In this document: positions 6,798 through 9,409 of the stretch, in pieces
Layout: each line of letters begins with the position of its first letter
How positions within the stretch are numbered: the stretch's first letter is position 1
Source: Deltaproteobacteria bacterium
GTDB lineage: Bacteria > Chloroflexota > Dehalococcoidia > Dehalococcoidales > BS750m-G39
Assembly (NCBI GenBank): GCA_013202445.1
Contig: JABMRW010000097.1
Span: forward strand, 1-9,409
Reading direction: 5' to 3'
Length of the DNA stretch: 9,409 bases
Program-made: the position numbers and the translations under genes
The notes under the pieces: generated by a model
Databases searched by the model: none
Seen by the model: only the letters and a program-made list of their open reading frames with translations
What the model was told of the DNA's origin: nothing

Positions 6798-7916
6798 CTA
6801 ACTCGGTAAGTCTACAGTTATAATTGTCCCTTTACCAGGTTGGGATTGTACCTTTAACGTACCGCCCACCAGTTGGGCACGTTCCTGCATTCCGGTCAAG
6901 CCAAGCTTACCATTCTTAGCAAGGTCGCTTATGTCCTCGGGAAGGTCAAAGCCTTCACCGTTATCAGTGATGGTTATCCTTGTCTTGCTCTCGTCAAACT
7001 CAACCGTAATTTCAGCGCTGTTAGCACCGGAGTGGCGCCATACGTTTCTCATGGCTTCCTGAGTGATGCGGAAGAGTGCTATCGCTGCCTCTTCCGAGAG
7101 GCGACGTTCCTTACCCACAACCTTGACCCCGGTCGCTATCCCGGAGTGTTCGGCCACGTTAGAGGCCAGCCACTCCAGCGCAGGTAGCAGTCCCAGGCGG
7201 TCCAGTGCTGCCGGCCGCAGGTCCTGGCTCAAACGGCGAACTCCCTTTAAGATATTATCAGTCTGTTGCCATAGCTCCTCCAAGCGGAGTCGATTCTCCT
7301 CGGATAATCCTTTATCACCGGAAGCCAGAGAGTCCAACTGTCGGGAAAGCACAACCAGAGCCTGGATTGTATCATCGTGCAGTTCATGGGAGATGCGCTT
7401 TCTTTCCTCTTCTTGGGCTCGGGTGGCTTGCTGCAGATAGAAGCGCAGGTTTCGCTGCGTAACGCTCAATTCTTCAGCAATCTCCTGCTGCTCCTGCCGG
7501 GATATCTCCAGCCGGGTACGATATTCCCTCTCCTTGCGCAGCGACGCGAAGCTGATGGCCACTACGTTACCGATAATGAAAACGGCAGCGGTTTCAAAAA
7601 GAGCATCAATCGGGTGCAGTGATATGAATAGAGCGCGTGGCAGCATACTCAAAAGAGCCGCCAGTGAAGTGATGAAAGCACCTCGCCAGCCAAACAGAAA
7701 GCCAGCCCATACCATTGGTGCCAGGAAGAGGACTCTCTCGAAGGCGTGGCGGTCCAGGCCGAGGCTGGACATCAATGGGGGTAGAAAAGAGGGGTAACTG
7801 AGGATTTCACTATAGTGGACTAGTGTAATTAGCGCGAGTATTAGCAGAATGAACCAGAAGCCAGGTCTGCGAAAACTCTTGGTTAGCCCTGTCGATAGAT
7901 AGCGAGCCACAGCCAT
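6798..7916 (-). CDS. Membrane-bound sensor histidine kinase (NarL-partner class)
   Basis: This sensor kinase of 372 residues is anchored by about four membrane segments, roughly residues 19-34, 61-76, 79-98 and 104-126. The loops between them are short, so the signal is probably sensed in or near the membrane; no named sensor domain is recognisable. A charged helical linker (127-176, rich in Glu, Arg and Gln) leads to the HisKA_3 domain with ELHDDTIQ: H180 is the phosphoacceptor, and D181 and Q185 complete the HDxxxQ motif. The ATPase domain has QEAMRNVWRH (286-295), DNGEGF (318-323) and GKLGLTGMQERA (336-347). From residue 157 on it parallels the PAS kinase at 1315-2406 (LRFYLQQATRAQEEERKRI against LRYHLQQITRAQEEERKRI), so the two are paralogues with different input domains. 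It follows regulator 2 by 28 bp, with GGGGAAG upstream of the ATG. Confidence 0.93.
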   Translation of the reverse strand: MAVARYLSTGLTKSFRRPGFWFILLILALITLVHYSEILSYPSFLPPLMSSLGLDRHAFERVLFLAPMVWAGFLFGWRGAFITSLAALLSMLPRALFISLHPIDALFETAAVFIIGNVVAISFASLRKEREYRTRLEISRQEQQEIAEELSVTQRNLRFYLQQATRAQEEERKRISHELHDDTIQALVVLSRQLDSLASGDKGLSEENRLRLEELWQQTDNILKGVRRLSQDLRPAALDRLGLLPALEWLASNVAEHSGIATGVKVVGKERRLSEEAAIALFRITQEAMRNVWRHSGANSAEITVEFDESKTRITITDNGEGFDLPEDISDLAKNGKLGLTGMQERAQLVGGTLKVQSQPGKGTIITVDLPS

Positions 7917-7944
7917 ACTTTAATACTTCCCCGGTGCTTGATTC

Positions 7945-8643
7945 TCAGGACACATCGTCGAGGTTAACCCAGCCCTGTTTCAAGGCACGTACTACCGCTT
8001 CGGTCCGTGAGCTGACCTGCAGTTTGTTAAAGATGTGTCCCAGGTGAGCTTGAACCGTGCGCAGGCTGAGGCAAAGCTCATTGGCAATCTCTTGGTTGCT
8101 TTGGCCCCGGGTCGCCAGCTGAAGTACCTCAATCTCTCTCTCGCTCAGGACCCTCGGCGTTTCTTGCCCAACCGGTTTGCCGGCAGCCGGGGTTAAACGG
8201 TTAAGCACCTTGCGGGCAATCGCCGGATGCAAAACCGATTCTCCGGCATGTATCTGCCGCACAGCTTCGACAAGCTCGCGCCCACGCACACTTTTCAGCA
8301 GATACCCGGCGGCTCCGGCTTCAAGCAGACCAAAGACGAACTGGTCATCATCATAAGCGCTCAGTATCAGCACGGCCACGGCAGGGTAAAGCGCCTTGAT
8401 CTGTTTGGTAGCTTCAATGCCGTCGACCTTGGGCATGGCAATGTCAATAATGGCAACATCCGGCCGGGTACTGCCGGCCAATCTCACCGCTTCTTCCCCA
8501 TCGGCTGCCTCGGCAACCACATCCAGGTCAGGTTCCAGTTCCAGAATCTGCCGGGTACCCTCGCGTACCACGGCATGGTCGTCAGCAATTAAAATCTTGA
8601 TTTTACCCAAATTACTCGCCTTTCCACTGGCAATCTCTACCAT
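7945..8643 (-). CDS. NarL/FixJ-family response regulator 2
   Basis: This DNA-binding response regulator is 232 residues from the ATG at 8643. A TTG at 8673 would add ten residues but has no ribosome binding site, while AGGGTG lies seven bases before the chosen ATG. The receiver domain (about 14-130) has D21-D22, the phosphoacceptor D67 (VAIIDIAMP), S95 (LILSAYDDD) and K117 (AGYLLKS). The LuxR-type helix-turn-helix (about 166-218) reads LSEREIEVLQLATRGQSNQE and SLRTVQAHLGHIFNKL. It heads an operon with the membrane kinase, its likely partner. It is divergent from the small membrane protein and formate-dehydrogenase-type operon at 8890, the probable target. It parallels regulator 1 along its whole length. 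Confidence 0.94.
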   Translation of the reverse strand: MVEIASGKASNLGKIKILIADDHAVVREGTRQILELEPDLDVVAEAADGEEAVRLAGSTRPDVAIIDIAMPKVDGIEATKQIKALYPAVAVLILSAYDDDQFVFGLLEAGAAGYLLKSVRGRELVEAVRQIHAGESVLHPAIARKVLNRLTPAAGKPVGQETPRVLSEREIEVLQLATRGQSNQEIANELCLSLRTVQAHLGHIFNKLQVSSRTEAVVRALKQGWVNLDDVS

Positions 8644-8672
8644 AATAATACACCCTGAGGGCGTAATCCTCA

Positions 8673-8701
8673 ATCGTAGTTATTACTTAATATGAAACCA
8701 A
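8673..8701 (-). promoter_or_regulatory. Weak candidate promoter of regulator 2 operon
   Basis: On the minus strand TTGGTT (8696-8701) and TACGAT (8673-8678) are separated by 17 bp. The match is moderate (three and four of six positions), but the placement suits the ATG at 8643 and the candidate operator lies just upstream of it. Confidence 0.25.
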
Positions 8702-8706
8702 TACAT

Positions 8707-8724
8707 GTAGGCATTAATACCTAC
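8707..8724. promoter_or_regulatory. Candidate operator, copy 2 (near-perfect palindrome)
   Basis: GTAGGCATTAATACCTAC is an inverted repeat with one mismatched pair, centred on ATTAAT. It lies in the divergent gap about 72 bp upstream of the regulator 2 ATG and about 174 bp upstream of the small membrane protein ATG. It shares GGYATTAMTACCTA with the site at 3190-3207. Its size and symmetry suit a dimeric LuxR-type regulator. Inference only. Confidence 0.5.
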
Positions 8725-8792
8725 TTTTTGGAGACTGCAAATAAGTATTGCGGCGGAAGCTGAATTTGCCGGAACGGTAGTAAGATAATAAT

Positions 8793-8881
8793 GGAGGTAA
8801 GAAAAAGGGCGGGGGGAAAAGGAAGTCTCTGCGGCTTGGACTCTGTAAATCTCGTCCTTACCTCCAGAATAAGAAAGGAGG
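8793..8881 (+). promoter_or_regulatory. Leader with competing pairings around a ribosome binding site
   Basis: GGAGGTAAG (8793-8801) is perfectly complementary to CTTACCTCC (8857-8865), enclosing 55 bases that are G-rich and contain a small AGTC/GACT stem. The CCTCC of the second arm (8861-8865) can instead pair with the ribosome binding site GGAGG (8877-8881) of the small membrane protein. The two pairings exclude each other, the layout expected of a translational switch. No known riboswitch consensus is recognised, and no structure has been computed. Confidence 0.3.
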
Positions 8882-8889
8882 CGAATAAA

Positions 8890-9063
8890 ATGGAATGGCA
8901 GATTGTAGTGGCTCTGTTAGTGGCAATACCTATTATCCTCATACCGGTAGCCTTCGTCTGGTATCTGAATATTGGCGGTATCTACGCTCTAATCAAGGAA
9001 GCGATGGCCAGACGGGCCGTCCGTGAGAAGGGGAAACGAGCGGCAGTTGTTGCGGGCAAGTGA
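8890..9063 (+). CDS. 57-residue single-pass membrane protein
   Basis: This is a small protein of unknown function. A strongly hydrophobic segment at about residues 5-26 is broken by two prolines (P14, P19) and followed by WYLNIGGIY and a basic tail (residues 36-57, with KEAMARRAVREKGKR). By the positive-inside rule the tail should be cytoplasmic. It reads as a true gene: AAGGAGG at 8875-8881 lies eight bases before the ATG, and the composition is consistent with a membrane peptide. A longer frame from 8791 in the same phase is rejected because it runs through the leader repeat. It opens the operon, 106 bp ahead of the formate-dehydrogenase-type subunit. It may be an accessory or anchoring subunit of that complex; this rests on position and topology only. 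Confidence 0.8.
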   Translation: MEWQIVVALLVAIPIILIPVAFVWYLNIGGIYALIKEAMARRAVREKGKRAAVVAGK

Positions 9064-9085
9064 GAGCGTACCCATCGGTTGGGGA

Positions 9086-9129
9086 GGGGGGTGACAATGG
9101 AGAACTTATTCTCCTGAGTGCCCCCCCCC
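9086..9129 (+). terminator. G/C-rich hairpin between two genes (attenuator-like)
   Basis: An inner stem GGAGAA (9099-9104) and TTCTCC (9109-9114) with a CTTA loop is enclosed by a G6 run (9086-9091) that can pair with a C9 run (9121-9129), across an internal loop of seven and six bases. A short T-rich stretch (TTTATT) follows. It lies between the small membrane protein and the next gene, so it could cause partial termination or protect the upstream transcript. The weak T-run argues against full termination. Confidence 0.45.
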
Positions 9130-9169
9130 TTTATTGACACAAGAAGCTATAAATGCAAAAGGAGACAAT

Positions 9170-9409
9170 ATGACCGTAGCTGTACTGTACGATGCCAACA
9201 GATGCATCGGATGTCGGGGATGCCAGGTAGCCTGCAAGCAGTGGAATGAGAATGACGAGTTTATACCAGCACCCGGTGACGGAACCGGCGTACAGGCAAG
9301 CAACGGGGGTAGCTACGAAAACCCACCTCAGTTGTCCGCCCGTACCTGGACCAAGATACGCTTCACGGAGCTGGAATATAAAGATAAATTTCAATGGGTT
9401 TTTACCAAG
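9170..9409 (+). CDS. Formate-dehydrogenase-type [4Fe-4S] subunit, N-terminal part
   Basis: The first 80 residues of an iron-sulfur subunit of the FdnH/DmsB class run off the right edge. These subunits carry four [4Fe-4S] clusters and pass electrons between a molybdopterin catalytic subunit and a membrane partner. The first cluster motif is visible: C12, C15, C18 and C22 in CIGCRGCQVACKQWN, the form typical of formate dehydrogenase beta subunits. The later NGGSYENPPQLSARTWTKIRF also resembles that group. No twin-arginine signal is present on this subunit, as expected for the family. GGAG at 9161-9164 is five bases before the ATG. The catalytic alpha subunit is not encoded upstream in this window and would have to follow downstream or lie elsewhere. 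Substrate is therefore inferred; a different molybdenum enzyme of the same superfamily is possible. Confidence 0.85.
   Translation, partial: MTVAVLYDANRCIGCRGCQVACKQWNENDEFIPAPGDGTGVQASNGGSYENPPQLSARTWTKIRFTELEYKDKFQWVFTK

Noticed and set aside
8644..8673. TTG start for regulator 2
   Set aside because: There is no ribosome binding site before it; the ATG at 8643 has AGGGTG at good distance and gives a normal receiver start.
8791..8889. Longer start for the small membrane protein
   Set aside because: The extra 33 codons run through the leader inverted repeat and the ribosome binding site that serves the ATG at 8890.
9134..9153. Perfect TTGACA followed by TATAAA before the iron-sulfur subunit
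   Set aside because: The spacer is only 8 bp, far too short for a sigma-70 promoter.
1..9409. tRNA, rRNA or CRISPR array
   Set aside because: I found no cloverleaf-like sequence, no rRNA motif and no regularly spaced repeats on either strand by eye.

Overview
The window looks like a chromosomal segment from a strict anaerobe. The iron-sulfur-rich diaphorase genes, the start of a formate-dehydrogenase-type iron-sulfur subunit and the style of the NarL-type two-component pairs suggest a Chloroflexota (Dehalococcoidia-like) or other anaerobic bacterium. This lineage is an inference from gene style, not from a marker gene. Almost every structural gene has a strong AGGAGG-type ribosome binding site.

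Layout. (1) Positions 3-431: the C-terminal part of an IS110-family transposase, cut by the left window edge. (2) 480-1187, minus strand: an AT-richer hypothetical gene. (3) 1315-3107, minus strand: response regulator 1 followed by a soluble PAS histidine kinase. (4) 3369-6495, plus strand: a three-gene diaphorase operon (NuoE/HydC-like, NuoF/HydB-like, HoxU-like), transcribed divergently from regulator 1 and closed by a 13-bp-stem terminator at 6522-6571. (5) 6572-6797: an AT-rich convergent gap with two short palindromes. (6) 6798-8643, minus strand: response regulator 2 followed by a membrane-bound histidine kinase paralogous to the first. (7) 8890 to the right edge, plus strand: a 57-residue single-pass membrane protein, a G/C-rich hairpin, and the start of a formate-dehydrogenase-type [4Fe-4S] subunit. 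This second redox operon runs off the window and is transcribed divergently from regulator 2.

The most interesting structure is a repeated unit: a regulator-kinase operon lies back to back with a redox operon, twice, across gaps of similar size (261 and 246 bp). Both gaps contain a related palindromic sequence with the core GGYATTAMTACCTA, about 170 bp upstream of the first redox gene in each case. The simplest reading is that two paralogous NarL-type systems, one sensing through a cytosolic PAS domain and one through a membrane domain, control an NADH-handling module and a formate-dehydrogenase-like complex, perhaps with cross-regulation. The three diaphorase genes have the architecture of the HydBC core of electron-bifurcating enzymes, but no hydrogenase or formate dehydrogenase catalytic subunit is encoded in the window.
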